Shown here in pieces: positions 26,828 through 35,580 of a stretch of DNA of 64,000 nt (its first letter is position 1; every line of letters begins with the position of its first letter). Origin of the DNA: Acetobacterium sp965140355. Its GTDB lineage: Bacteria; Bacillota; Clostridia; Eubacteriales; Eubacteriaceae. A program made the position numbers and the translations under genes. The stretch covers positions 372,001 through 436,000 of the forward strand of contig OZ223193.1 in assembly GCA_965140355.1 (NCBI GenBank). The letters run 5' to 3'. The notes under the pieces were generated by a model. That model saw nothing but the letters and a program-made list of their open reading frames with translations, was not told where the DNA came from and ran no database searches.

Positions 26828-27487
26828 CTACTTATCATTATTTTTTTTTCCTACTTTTTCGATCATCCATAGTTTGCATTTTTCAACACCCATCATCACA
26901 TCTTTAGTTGCAAAATCTGCGCCGACAATTTGTCCTGCTTTTTCATCGATAACAGCGCCACCAATAATAACGCGATAATCATCTCGAATTCCGCGGTTAA
27001 CTAACTCACAAACAACCGCTCGCATTTCGTAAATGGTTTCTTGTTGCATTCCACTTAGAGCAATAATATCCGGTTTAACTGTCTCAATGGCTTCCATCAC
27101 TTGTAATAATGAGACATCTGTGCCCAGATCAATAATTTCAAATCCAGCTGTTTTAGCAAATGAACCGAAAATATTTTTCCCAATATCATGACAATCACCA
27201 CATACTGAAAACAGAAGTAATCTGCCGATTTTATTTTTGGGAGTTACTTTTGAAATTTCTTTTAATTCTTCCAGTTCCATAACTTCTTGAAAAATTATTC
27301 CGGCAAAGATCAAATCCGCAATGAAATAATCGCTGGTTTCATATAATTTACCAACCCGCTCCATTCCGATTTGCAACCAATCGAAAATATCAATCGGTTT
27401 AAACCCTTTCCGAATCGCAATTCGGACAAGTTCCAGGGTTCGATCTTCATATAATCCTTCAATAGATCTTACAATGCTTTGTTTCAT
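26828..27487 (-). CDS. Corrinoid-binding protein (methyltransferase type), copy 1
   Basis: A 219-residue protein with an N-terminal helical cap (about 1-85) and a C-terminal B12-binding Rossmann domain. The histidine ligand motif DCHDIG (DxHxxG) follows SVCG, and further on come the LSGMQQET and GGAVIDEKA segments. Such proteins carry a methyl group on cobalt between two methyltransferases. No methyltransferase I or II is in this operon; the following genes are a GntR regulator and DUF1638. It may therefore be a methyl carrier for enzymes elsewhere or a sensory protein. The promoter is at 27614-27642. Confidence 0.85.
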   Translation of the reverse strand: MKQSIVRSIEGLYEDRTLELVRIAIRKGFKPIDIFDWLQIGMERVGKLYETSDYFIADLIFAGIIFQEVMELEELKEISKVTPKNKIGRLLLFSVCGDCHDIGKNIFGSFAKTAGFEIIDLGTDVSLLQVMEAIETVKPDIIALSGMQQETIYEMRAVVCELVNRGIRDDYRVIIGGAVIDEKAGQIVGADFATKDVMMGVEKCKLWMIEKVGKKNNDK

Positions 27488-27613
27488 AAGTTAAGTTCAA
27501 CTCCCTTAAAGGTGTAAATTGATTACCTGCGACATATTTAGTTCCAGCAGTACTAACTCAATTAATGATCACACCCGGAATTTTTAATATGTTATTTTGC
27601 TCTTCTCGCTATT

Positions 27614-27642
27614 ATTATAACCTAAAAATTTTTTTTTGATAA
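27614..27642 (-). promoter_or_regulatory. Promoter of the corrinoid-GntR-DUF1638 operon
   Basis: On the minus strand TTATCA and TATAAT are separated by 17 bases, giving an untranslated leader of about 120 bases. I see no cobalamin riboswitch core in it. The rest of 27643-27918 is AT-rich with no gene. Confidence 0.6.
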
Positions 27643-27918
27643 TGGTCTAATCAAGATAATCTTACATTTTTTTCTGAATTTAGCAGCCTTTACTCTTTAA
27701 TTTAAGAAAAGCAAACGTTACTAAACTATTAAAATGCTGTCAATTTTTGGGTTAAGTATCGTCGTAAATGATTACGAAGCAAAATTTTTGTCATTTTCTT
27801 GAAATCGTTTGTCGAAATTATACCATACTTATATCGACCTGTATATACAAATCTCCACATATCTTTAATTTCATCGATTCAGTTTAATTAGTTTTAAATG
27901 CACCTTCATTCTTAATTA

Positions 27919-27966
27919 AAGAAAAAGATAAAAAGATGAGTTTAATGCTCTTCTTTTTATCTTTTA
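27919..27966 (-). terminator. Terminator of the 28007 corrinoid gene
   Basis: A long AT-rich stem (AAAGATAAAAAG against CTTTTTATCTTT, with mismatches) ends in a T-rich stretch on the minus strand, 40 bases after the stop codon. Confidence 0.55.
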
Positions 27967-28006
27967 ACTGATTAATCATTCAATTATATTCTAGTAGAAT
28001 ACCTGC

Positions 28007-28636
28007 TTATGCCCATCCCTGGCAAATTTTAACCCCTTCAGCAGCATTCGTTGTAAATTGATTAGCACCAACATACTCGCAGGATTGTTTCGTCACCGGA
28101 TTTCCGCCAATAATAATTTTAGCATCAATGCCCGCTGCTTTTAAAGCATCCACGGTTTCTTTCATTGAATCAATCGCTAACGTCAAAACGCCACTCAACC
28201 CAATAATCGTCGGATGACATTCTTTCGCTTTTTCAACAAAAATTTCCGGCGCAACATCAATCCCCAGATCAACTACCTCAAATCCGGCGGCTTCTGACAT
28301 ACTCTTGAAAATATTTTTTCCGATATCATGTAAATCACCATGTACAGTTCCTATCACGATCGTACCTGTTACAGCTGTGTTTTCACTTCCTAAGACAGGT
28401 TTTAAGAGATTAATTGCTTCTGTTAGTAACTCACCTGCAAAAATCAGGTCCCCAACAAAATATTCACCTTTTTCAAAAAGGTCCCCCACAATTGCCATGC
28501 CGCCCTGACAAGCAGCCACAGCTTCTTGTGCTTCAGCTTCAGATGGATTTTCAGCTACAAAATCATTCAATAATTCCATTACATCATCTTCTTCTAAATC
28601 TCCAACAGCTTGCATTAAAACCTTTAAATCCAACAT
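28007..28636 (-). CDS. Corrinoid-binding protein (methyltransferase type), solitary
   Basis: A 209-residue corrinoid protein: an N-terminal helical B12-binding-2 cap (about 1-88), then a Rossmann domain with DLHDIG (DxHxxG) after GTVHG, then LSGVLT and GGNPVTKQ. It resembles the methyl-carrier subunits of glycine betaine, methanol or aryl-methyl-ether demethylating systems, but no methyltransferase partner is adjacent. I use the ATG at 28636 because a GGAAAGGGTG site is six bases upstream; the longer frame would run into the operator-like palindrome. It has its own near-consensus promoter. Confidence 0.86.
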   Translation of the reverse strand: MLDLKVLMQAVGDLEEDDVMELLNDFVAENPSEAEAQEAVAACQGGMAIVGDLFEKGEYFVGDLIFAGELLTEAINLLKPVLGSENTAVTGTIVIGTVHGDLHDIGKNIFKSMSEAAGFEVVDLGIDVAPEIFVEKAKECHPTIIGLSGVLTLAIDSMKETVDALKAAGIDAKIIIGGNPVTKQSCEYVGANQFTTNAAEGVKICQGWA

Positions 28637-28683
28637 ATATAACACCCTTTCCTTATAAAAATCGATTTCTCGAAACTTGTGTG

Positions 28684-28699
28684 ACATGTGTGTACATGT
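28684..28699. promoter_or_regulatory. Operator-like palindrome at the 28636 gene start site
   Basis: ACATGT-N4-ACATGT lies a few bases after the predicted transcription start, a typical place for a repressor site. The neighbouring GntR regulator is a candidate binder. Confidence 0.5.
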
Positions 28700-28709
28700 T
28701 TGTTAGTAT

Positions 28710-28738
28710 ATGATACACTTTTATTTAACATTTGTCAA
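28710..28738 (-). promoter_or_regulatory. Promoter of the 28636 corrinoid gene
   Basis: On the minus strand TTGACA and TATCAT are separated by 17 bases. The remainder of the gap up to 28897 shows no gene. Confidence 0.75.
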
Positions 28739-28897
28739 GTAAACGCTTCCATTCTCTGCTCAAAATACATCGTTATGCGGTCGTTACGATTGTACTCCTG
28801 CACTGCGCAATTTTAAAGTCATAATGGCTATTTGATCCTGTTCTTGACTTCAGCACCTTACATTTAATCTGACCAACAATAACAAAATCGATATAAC

Positions 28898-28942
28898 AAA
28901 AAAGCACCCCACCAACATTTCAAAGAAAAGAAGGTAGGGTAC
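28898..28942 (-). terminator. Terminator of the Zn/Cd ATPase gene
   Basis: Stem GTACCCTACC/GGTGGGGTGC (two G-U pairs) is followed by six T on the minus strand. Confidence 0.8.
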
Positions 28943-29005
28943 TACACTATCGATAAAGACTGGCATTTTTGATAACAATTTTTGATCCGTTGATATCACC
29001 GAAAT

Positions 29006-31234
29006 TTAATCAGCAATTCTTTCCACCAGCTTCTCTGACCTGTTCTGTTTTTGCCAGAATCCCCGATATCTTAAAATCCGGGTGGTGTTTAAAATGGTTA
29101 AAATAGCCGCTCCAACATCGGCAAAGATCGCTAAATACATCTCTCCCATACCAAAGAAAGTCATCGTTAAAACCGTTAATTTGATTCCTAACGCCATTAC
29201 AATGTTTTGAATCATAATGCGTCTGGTATATTTGGCAATGTTGACCGCTTTGACAATATCCATCGGGTCATCTTTCATCAACACAATATCCGCTGCCTCA
29301 ATTGCCGCATCGGAACCCAAAGCGCCCATCGCAATACCAGCATCCGCCATTGCCAAAACTGGAGCATCGTTCATCCCATCACCAACAAAAATTGTTTTAC
29401 CAGCGGTATTGCCGCCTTTTATTTTTTCAAATACACGAACTTTGTCTTGGGGTAAACAATCACCCACTACTTCATCCAGCATTAATTGATTTCCGATCTC
29501 ATTGGCTACACTTGAATTATCGCCACTGAGCATAATCGTCTTTTTGATGCCTAATTTTTTCAACATTGTCAGTGCTGAAAAAGCATTTTCTTTAAGCATA
29601 TCCCCGAGGACCAGGTATCCGGCCAATTTATTATCAACAGCAACATAAACAATCGTTCCGGTTTCTTGATTATCTGCCAATTCAATCTGATGTTCCTGAA
29701 AAAGACTTCGATTACCCGCCAAAATAACCTGATCACCGACTACAACACGAGTCCCTTTTCCCGGAACTTCTAAATAATCGGTTAAATTGTTTTCATCTAC
29801 GGTCACGTTGACATAAGCCGTGATCGCCTTTCCAATCGGATGATTTGAGTAATGTTCGCCCGTTGCTGCCGCCGCTAAAAGTTCAGCTTCAGTAAATCCC
29901 GATGCCGGTTCGGCTTTGAGCACTTTGAATTCTCCTTGGGTAAGCGTTCCCGTTTTATCAAAAACAAAAACATCACTTTGATATAAAATATCCAGATAAT
30001 TGCCGCCTTTAATCAACACCCCTTCTTTAGACGCCCGGCCAATCCCGCCAAAATAGCTGATTGGAATCGATAATACCAGCGCACAAGGGCAAGATACCAC
30101 CAGAAATATCAAACTCTGATAAAACCAAGTTTGCCATGATGCTCCGGGAATAAAAAGTGGTGGAATAATTGCCATCGCAATGGCCGAAAAAACAACAATT
30201 GGTGTATAATAATGAGAAAATTTTGTGATAAATTTCTCTGTTTTCCCTTTTTTATCACTGGCTTCTTCAATCAGATGCATAATTTTCATCGCCGTCGAAT
30301 TTTCATAATCCTTGGAAACCCGAATTTTTAAAACGGCATTTCCATTAATCATGCCACTTAAAATTTCATCACCTTTTTGAACTTTACGCGGATAAGATTC
30401 ACCCGTAAGCGGCGATGTATCCAAATGCGAAATCCCTTCGATAATCACGCCATCGGCAGGAATTTTTTCACCCGGTTTAATAATCAGAAGATCGCCCTTT
30501 TTGACTTCTTTGGCATCAATCACAACCTCTCCTTCGGGATCAACCCGATTGGCTGTTATAGCATTAAAGCTAATCGTTTCTGCGATTGATCGTCGCGCAT
30601 TGTCCACCGCCCGATCCTGAAAATATTCCCCGATTCCAAAAAAAATCATTACTCCAGCCGCCTCCGGCCATTCGGTTAAAAACAACGCGCCAAAGGTAGC
30701 AATCGTCATTAAAAAATTTTCATCAAAAATCTGGCCGTGTCCAATATTTTTAAAAGCCAGTAAAATTACCCGATACCCGGCTAATAAATAAGCTCCTAAA
30801 AAGACACCAATGGTTACCATCTCTAACTTTGCCGGAAGCAGAGCCTGTAAAACAAAACCCAAAATAAAAAGAACAATCGCACTGGTCAACTCGATCTTTT
30901 GTCTTTTATCCATATCCCCATGCGTATGGCTTTGAGCCACTTCCGTTTTGGGATGGTCATGGGCATGGTCCCCACACCCACAACCGGTGACTGCCGTCGT
31001 CTGGTTTCTTGTTTTTGAAACTACTACATGCGGTTCCAGGGAATGAACCAGCTTGACAATCGCATCGTAGGTCTCTTCCTGAACAAATCCCTCCGCTTCT
31101 TCAATGACCAATGATCCGGTCGCCAGCGATACACTTGCCGCACTGACATTTGGCATTTTGGCCACTAGTTTTTCGATTTTTCCAGCGCAATTCGCGCAGT
31201 TAAGTCCTTCTAAAAATACTTTCATATTCGTCAT
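29006..31234 (-). CDS. Zinc/cadmium-exporting P1B-type ATPase
   Basis: A 742-residue heavy-metal ATPase. Residues 1-70 form one HMA domain with the CANC metal motif, followed by a His/Cys-rich stretch (CGCGDHAHDHP and SHTHGD). Transmembrane helices surround the CPC metal-transport motif (SCPCALVLS). The phosphorylation site DKTGTLTQG, SNHPIGKA and hinge GDGMNDAPVL complete the catalytic domains. The CPC plus His-rich type and the neighbouring CzrA-like ArsR repressor point to Zn(II)/Cd(II)/Pb(II) efflux rather than copper. It is co-directional with the repressor gene 32 bases upstream. Confidence 0.9.
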   Translation of the reverse strand: MTNMKVFLEGLNCANCAGKIEKLVAKMPNVSAASVSLATGSLVIEEAEGFVQEETYDAIVKLVHSLEPHVVVSKTRNQTTAVTGCGCGDHAHDHPKTEVAQSHTHGDMDKRQKIELTSAIVLFILGFVLQALLPAKLEMVTIGVFLGAYLLAGYRVILLAFKNIGHGQIFDENFLMTIATFGALFLTEWPEAAGVMIFFGIGEYFQDRAVDNARRSIAETISFNAITANRVDPEGEVVIDAKEVKKGDLLIIKPGEKIPADGVIIEGISHLDTSPLTGESYPRKVQKGDEILSGMINGNAVLKIRVSKDYENSTAMKIMHLIEEASDKKGKTEKFITKFSHYYTPIVVFSAIAMAIIPPLFIPGASWQTWFYQSLIFLVVSCPCALVLSIPISYFGGIGRASKEGVLIKGGNYLDILYQSDVFVFDKTGTLTQGEFKVLKAEPASGFTEAELLAAAATGEHYSNHPIGKAITAYVNVTVDENNLTDYLEVPGKGTRVVVGDQVILAGNRSLFQEHQIELADNQETGTIVYVAVDNKLAGYLVLGDMLKENAFSALTMLKKLGIKKTIMLSGDNSSVANEIGNQLMLDEVVGDCLPQDKVRVFEKIKGGNTAGKTIFVGDGMNDAPVLAMADAGIAMGALGSDAAIEAADIVLMKDDPMDIVKAVNIAKYTRRIMIQNIVMALGIKLTVLTMTFFGMGEMYLAIFADVGAAILTILNTTRILRYRGFWQKQNRSEKLVERIAD

Positions 31235-31266
31235 CCTCTTTCCAATTGCAATAATCCGCTTGATAA

Positions 31267-31578
31267 TTACTGATGATTTAAATGGGTGATCGTCAAGAGA
31301 ACGATCACTTCTACATGAGCATCATCCAAATGATAAAATTTCATTTGGCCTTCTTTTCTAAAACTGATAATCCGTTTGTCTTTTAAAATTCTTAATTGAT
31401 GCGAAACTGCTGTACGGCTCACATCCACCAAATTCACAATATCATTTACACATAGTTCACCATTTTCAAATAGTGCACTAACGATCTTTATTCGCGTGGG
31501 ATCTCCCAAAACTTTAAAGAATTCTGCAACTTCAAATAAAGTTGCATCAGTATAATTGTTTTTCAAAACTTTATCCAT
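31267..31578 (-). CDS. ArsR/SmtB family metal-sensing repressor (CzrA-like)
   Basis: A 103-residue winged-helix repressor. The C-terminal helix carries a complete alpha-5 zinc site DxH-x10-HxxH (DAH then HLNH, residues about 86-102). The alpha-3 site is incomplete: ELCVND where CadC-type sensors have ELCVCD. This predicts a Zn/Co-type sensor of the SmtB/CzrA kind. It would repress itself and the ATPase gene and release on metal binding. An operator lies just upstream at 31596-31609. Confidence 0.9.
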   Translation of the reverse strand: MDKVLKNNYTDATLFEVAEFFKVLGDPTRIKIVSALFENGELCVNDIVNLVDVSRTAVSHQLRILKDKRIISFRKEGQMKFYHLDDAHVEVIVLLTITHLNHQ

Positions 31579-31595
31579 TTCTTCACCTCAATATG

Positions 31596-31609
31596 TGAAC
31601 AATTGCTCA
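31596..31609. promoter_or_regulatory. ArsR/SmtB-type operator
   Basis: TGAACAATTGCTCA is a near-palindrome of the form TGA-x-CA-N2-TG-x-TCA, located at about +6 to +19 of the repressor transcript. Confidence 0.7.
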
Positions 31610-31621
31610 CTCATTAACATG

Positions 31622-31650
31622 ATGATAGCACAATTTTTGGGAGGAATCAA
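31622..31650 (-). promoter_or_regulatory. Promoter of the arsR-like/Zn-ATPase operon
   Basis: On the minus strand TTGATT and TATCAT are separated by 17 bases, directly upstream of the operator. Confidence 0.65.
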
Positions 31651-31675
31651 GCCTCTTTTTTTTAATTTTTTAATA

Positions 31676-31704
31676 TTGACAATTATTCTAAATAGTGATA
31701 TTTT
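31676..31704 (+). promoter_or_regulatory. Promoter of the UroD-family methyltransferase gene
   Basis: TTGACA and TATTTT are separated by 17 bases, about 55 bases before the start codon. Confidence 0.6.
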
Positions 31705-31761
31705 GAAGGATGAAAATATTTTTAAATAATTATCACTTAACAAATAAAGGTCGGTGAAAAG

Positions 31762-32919
31762 ATGAGTGACCCTAAACAATTATTAGCCGAACGATTTAAT
31801 CGTCTGGAAAAAGCAATCTGTCTGCAAAAACCTGATCGTATCCCGATTTTCGCCTTAAATAGCCCTGAAATTGCCATTGATTATTGTGGTCGCCAGCTCA
31901 AGCCGGCAACCTGGAATCTGGAGATTCTCAAAGAGTGTCTTCCCATCTATTACCAGGATATGCAAGTTGACGCAGCATCCGCCACTTTTTTAAGATGTCC
32001 GGGATTATACACTACTATTGGTTCCCAAAATTTCATCCCCAATAAAGATGGTTTTATGCAACATCCTGAAGTCTGTGGTATGTTAGTTGATGAATATCCC
32101 GAACTCATCAAAGATCCCTTCAAAACACTCGTCGATAAGGTTCTCCCCCGACAGTATAAAGACTTTGCCAAACCCGGTCCTCTGGCTGGTCTTAATTTAG
32201 CTAAAGGTGCGCTCAGTTACATGCACCATACTCAAGAACTCCACGCAATTGACCAGCATTGTGCTGATTCAGTTGGTGTTCCGATTATCACTAAAAATAT
32301 GATTGAATCTCCTTTTGATTTTTTATCTGATCAACTCCGCGGTTTTACCGGTATTTCAGTTGATTTACACCGCTGTCCTGAGCTCGTTGAACAAGCCTGC
32401 GAAGCCCTTCTCCCGTTAATGTTGCGTTGGGGTGTTACCGCCTATCACGATGCTCCCCAAAAATTACCCTTTATTTTTATGCCCCTGCACATGCCCTCAT
32501 TTTTAAACCCTAAACAGTTTGAACGTTTCTACTGGCCTACCTTTGAGCGGCTTGTTAATGGCTTAACCGCACGGGGTTATACGGTCGGTTTATTTATTGA
32601 AGGCAATTGGTCAAAATTATATGATTATCTGGGCAGCTTAAACCCGCGTGTTGTTGGCGTTTTTGAAGATGGCGACATGAAGGTGATTAAAGAAAAACTC
32701 GGTAAAAATATGTGTATTATGGGAAATTATCCAATCGAAGCGTTAAAATCAAAATCCACTGAAACCTGTATTGATATTGCCAAAGAAATGATTGATTGCG
32801 CTGCTCCGGGAGGCGGTTACATTTTCACCACCGGCAAATCAATTCTCAGAAATAAAGGTCTTGATTTAAACAAACTCCTGGCTGTACATCGTTACGTGAT
32901 TGAAAACGGAAAATATTAG
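31762..32919 (+). CDS. Uroporphyrinogen decarboxylase-family (corrinoid) methyltransferase
   Basis: A 385-residue protein of the UroD superfamily. In acetogens and methanogens, members outside heme synthesis act as methyltransferase II enzymes (MtaA, MtbA, MtgA) or O-demethylase components that use methyl-corrinoid proteins. The barrel motifs PDRIPIFA at the N-terminus, the PLHMPSF segment and the VVGVFEDGDM region are visible. The HxC zinc motif of MtaA is not evident, so the substrate is uncertain. A role with the corrinoid proteins nearby is plausible. A 50-residue ORF follows at 32933. Confidence 0.8.
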   Translation: MSDPKQLLAERFNRLEKAICLQKPDRIPIFALNSPEIAIDYCGRQLKPATWNLEILKECLPIYYQDMQVDAASATFLRCPGLYTTIGSQNFIPNKDGFMQHPEVCGMLVDEYPELIKDPFKTLVDKVLPRQYKDFAKPGPLAGLNLAKGALSYMHHTQELHAIDQHCADSVGVPIITKNMIESPFDFLSDQLRGFTGISVDLHRCPELVEQACEALLPLMLRWGVTAYHDAPQKLPFIFMPLHMPSFLNPKQFERFYWPTFERLVNGLTARGYTVGLFIEGNWSKLYDYLGSLNPRVVGVFEDGDMKVIKEKLGKNMCIMGNYPIEALKSKSTETCIDIAKEMIDCAAPGGGYIFTTGKSILRNKGLDLNKLLAVHRYVIENGKY

Positions 32920-32932
32920 TGAGGTATTATCA

Positions 32933-33085
32933 TTGGAAATAATCAAATCCGAATATTTGAACTACTTTGAAACATATGCGGCCAGCCACCCTGAATTAAC
33001 TGATGAAGATAAAAACATTATGGCTGATCCCTGGGATGTCAATGAGGATCTCCTCTTAAATTATGTTCTGTCTTTACTGATATAA
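32933..33085 (+). CDS. Small acidic protein downstream of the UroD-family gene
   Basis: A 50-residue acidic peptide starting at a TTG eight bases after GAGG, 13 bases after the methyltransferase stop. It has a short helical pattern and ends in LLLNYVLSLLI. I do not recognise it. The spacing and ribosome binding site suggest it is translated from the methyltransferase transcript. Confidence 0.5.
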   Translation: MEIIKSEYLNYFETYAASHPELTDEDKNIMADPWDVNEDLLLNYVLSLLI

Positions 33086-33113
33086 TGTTTAATCGCTAAT
33101 TTAATTTTTAATC

Positions 33114-33156
33114 ACAACAATCGAAAGCCACGATCATTCTGGCTTTCGATTGTTGT
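33114..33156. terminator. Bidirectional hairpin between convergent genes
   Basis: A perfect 17-base-pair stem (ACAACAATCGAAAGCCA and its complement) with a nine-base loop, between the 33085 and 33174 gene ends. It lacks a long T run. Confidence 0.7.
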
Positions 33157-33173
33157 TCGGATGACATTGCGAG

Positions 33174-34016
33174 TTATCTCTCCACGCATTCAAACGACCG
33201 TAACAAGTCAATTTCCTTTTGATAATCCTGAACATTTTCCTGAGGTGTTTCCAGAAAAAAGGGCAACTCCTTCAGTTGCGGATGGGTGACAATTTTCCTA
33301 AACGCATCGATCCCAAGAGTTCCCAAGCCAATTTTTTGGTGTCGATCTTTATTGCTGTTAAACGGCATCATACTATCATTCAAATGGATGCATTTTAAAT
33401 AATCAAGTCCGATAATCTGATCGAAGCTGGCTAACACCCCATCCAGATTGGCAACGACATCATAACCGGCCGAATAAACATGACAAGTATCCAGACAAAC
33501 TCCCATTTTATGCTTCAACTCAACCCCGTCGATGATCGCTTTTAACTCCTCGAAACTTCTGCCAATTTCAGTCCCTTTCCCGGACATCGTTTCCAACACT
33601 ACCATCGCTTTCTGATTTGCCCACATTTCATCATTTAGTATCTCTGTAATTAAGGCAATTCCTTTTTCGACGCCTTGACCGGTATGGCTGCCGGGATGAA
33701 AATTGTAAAGCTGGCAAGGTAATTCTTCCAGACGCAACAAATCTTCCTTAAAGATCATTTTTGCAAATTCCCTTGTTTCCGGCTTGGCCGAACACATATT
33801 TAACGTATACGGCGCATGAGCCAGTAACGGGCCGAATTCATTTTCGTCGATAATACGCTGTAATTCCGCCACATCGTTAACATCAATCGCCTTGGCTTTA
33901 CCACCTCTGGGATTTCGGGTAAAAAATTGAAACGTGTTTGCGGCAATCTTTTGCGCTTCTTCTCCGGCTTTTTTTAAACCACCCGCAATGGAAAGGTGAG
34001 GTCCTATTATTAACAT
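33174..34016 (-). CDS. nfo: Endonuclease IV (deoxyribonuclease IV)
   Basis: A 280-residue AP endonuclease of the Nfo TIM-barrel family, acting on abasic sites. Zinc-ligand motifs are visible: LAHAPYTLN, FHPGSHTG, VLETMSGKGTEIG, VCLDTCHVYSAGYD, IHLNDS and HQKIG, with a final PFFLETP. The length is normal. The start follows an AAGGAG site. Together with xth at 22587, this gives two AP endonuclease families in the window. Confidence 0.93.
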   Translation of the reverse strand: MLIIGPHLSIAGGLKKAGEEAQKIAANTFQFFTRNPRGGKAKAIDVNDVAELQRIIDENEFGPLLAHAPYTLNMCSAKPETREFAKMIFKEDLLRLEELPCQLYNFHPGSHTGQGVEKGIALITEILNDEMWANQKAMVVLETMSGKGTEIGRSFEELKAIIDGVELKHKMGVCLDTCHVYSAGYDVVANLDGVLASFDQIIGLDYLKCIHLNDSMMPFNSNKDRHQKIGLGTLGIDAFRKIVTHPQLKELPFFLETPQENVQDYQKEIDLLRSFECVER

Positions 34017-34241
34017 GATTTTATCTCCTTATGATTTTTTACGCTACAAAGTTGTTTATATGGCATTTATTATCTCTTTTTCATTATACTAATTTCCCTT
34101 AAATCTACATAACTTATATTTAACTTGATTATCTTGATAAGATGCTGTAATATAATTGAGTAAGTAATTATAAAATTGTCCTAAGCTTTATAATCAGTTT
34201 CACAATTGCTTAACAAAATTTAGTATTGAAAGGAAAAAAAA

Positions 34242-34769
34242 ATGAATGATTTTCTAAAAATGTCTAAAACACTTGGCATTGTTGTCGCCATTCTAATGGT
34301 CATCCTTGGTGCTCTGATCTTTTTTGCGCCAATGTTCGCTGCACAAATGATTATGTGGTTTTTCATTATCGGTCTTATAATTTATGGTGCATTTCATATT
34401 ATTCTTTTCGCAAACAGCGAAATCAAGAATGGTTGGAGTCTAACCTCGGGTATCATGGCTACTTTATTAGGCGTTCTGCTAATTTTTTCAGATCCATTGT
34501 CTCGTGCCAGCACACTGGCTTTTATGTTAGCATTTATAACCTTAACCACCGGCATGAACCAGATTACAGCTGCTTCCGTTATGAAAAAACAAGGTTCTCC
34601 TCGAAGCGGCTGGTTACTTGCTTCTGGCATTATTAATGTACTTTTATCAATTTTCTTTATTTTCAACCCCTTTGTTATGCTTTTAGGGTTCGGCATCATC
34701 GCCGGTGTATACCTCATCTTTGGCGGGATCGCACTCTTTGCCGAATGTATGTCTACCCATATGCTATAA
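34242..34769 (+). CDS. HdeD/DUF308 family membrane protein
   Basis: A 175-residue protein with six predicted membrane helices in three similar pairs, matching the HdeD (DUF308) family. In E. coli HdeD contributes to acid resistance at high density; the mechanism is unknown. It has an AAAGGAA site and stands alone. Its 3' end is followed by the family B element copy 2. Confidence 0.75.
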   Translation: MNDFLKMSKTLGIVVAILMVILGALIFFAPMFAAQMIMWFFIIGLIIYGAFHIILFANSEIKNGWSLTSGIMATLLGVLLIFSDPLSRASTLAFMLAFITLTTGMNQITAASVMKKQGSPRSGWLLASGIINVLLSIFFIFNPFVMLLGFGIIAGVYLIFGGIALFAECMSTHML

Positions 34770-34783
34770 AACATTTTAAAGGA

Positions 34784-35007
34784 GTCTCTATTGAGATATC
34801 CTGAGGTTGTCAATAAACGACCGTACCGACCAATTGTTAATCTGTTGCATGCACGCAATTCGTACAGTTGCAAGCAAAGTTTTGACTAAAGATAGCCTTT
34901 TCGCTGCAACTGTTCGCCTTGAGGCACACAACATTATCTAACAATTGTCGGTACTACGTTATCTTTTTGATAATCTGAGGATGTCTCAATGAGACATCCT
35001 TTTTTTG
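34784..35007 (+). repeat. Structured palindromic element, family B copy 2, with flanking terminator copies
   Basis: The core (34823-34954, again exactly 132 bases) is the reverse orientation of copy 1 on the map but the same orientation relative to its upstream gene. Estimated identity to copy 1 is near 90 percent by eye. It is flanked by an imperfect hairpin (34784-34803) and a perfect terminator (GGATGTCTC/GAGACATCC plus T7, 34979-35006). Confidence 0.82.
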
Positions 35008-35298
35008 TCCAGACTGATTATTATCTAAATAGTCTTAACTAAAATGCCAATTCCAAAACGATATTTAGCATTTTTAATTACCAATGCAATATTGATTTCT
35101 GCTCATTTAACTCAAATTCAAGCCATTCTAATTTACTATCAGTATACTATAACCAATCATTAAAACACATCCTTTTTTGTTTATCACCCGACAATTTTTC
35201 CGGTTTTACAAATAAACCTTGTTTATTTTATTCCAGACTCCTATAATTAATTTATCAACCTCCATGCGGTTGAAATAATGCTGAAGAAGGTAATAACT

Positions 35299-35580
35299 AT
35301 GAAAAAAAGCGAATTAATTACAATCTTTAACAAAGTCCAGGAAAAATTCGAAGGTGAAATCAATGAGGATTATTTTCTAGCGCGATTAAAACCATACGCT
35401 GATGAAAACGGTTTTATTGACTATCATCGTTTAGCCATGTTTGCCTATATTGAATCTTTAGCTTCGGCCAAAGGCTACTTCTTTGAAGTTCTTTCCGAAA
35501 TTTTAGTTGACGACGATGATGTGGTTCTTGAAGAGGCCCCTGAAACAACTTCCGAAGAGGCGCCAAAACAAGATCTTTAA
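35299..35580 (+). CDS. Small acidic protein of unknown function
   Basis: A 93-residue protein, mostly helical, with a strongly acidic C-terminal tail (DDDDVVLEEAPETTSEEAP). I do not recognise it. The ATG at 35299 lies seven bases after AAGAAGG; an earlier ATG at 35278 lacks a site. It has no obvious partner. The preceding 35008-35298 stretch contains no other gene. Confidence 0.55.
   Translation: MKKSELITIFNKVQEKFEGEINEDYFLARLKPYADENGFIDYHRLAMFAYIESLASAKGYFFEVLSEILVDDDDVVLEEAPETTSEEAPKQDL

Noticed and set aside
27488..27613. Possible cobalamin riboswitch in the leader of the corrinoid operon
   Set aside because: I looked for the B12-box core and found none; the 120-base leader is AT-rich without the expected conserved elements.
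32900..32932. Earlier ATG at 32900 for the small protein after the UroD-family gene
   Set aside because: It lies inside the methyltransferase coding region without a binding site; the TTG at 32933 has a GAGG at proper distance.
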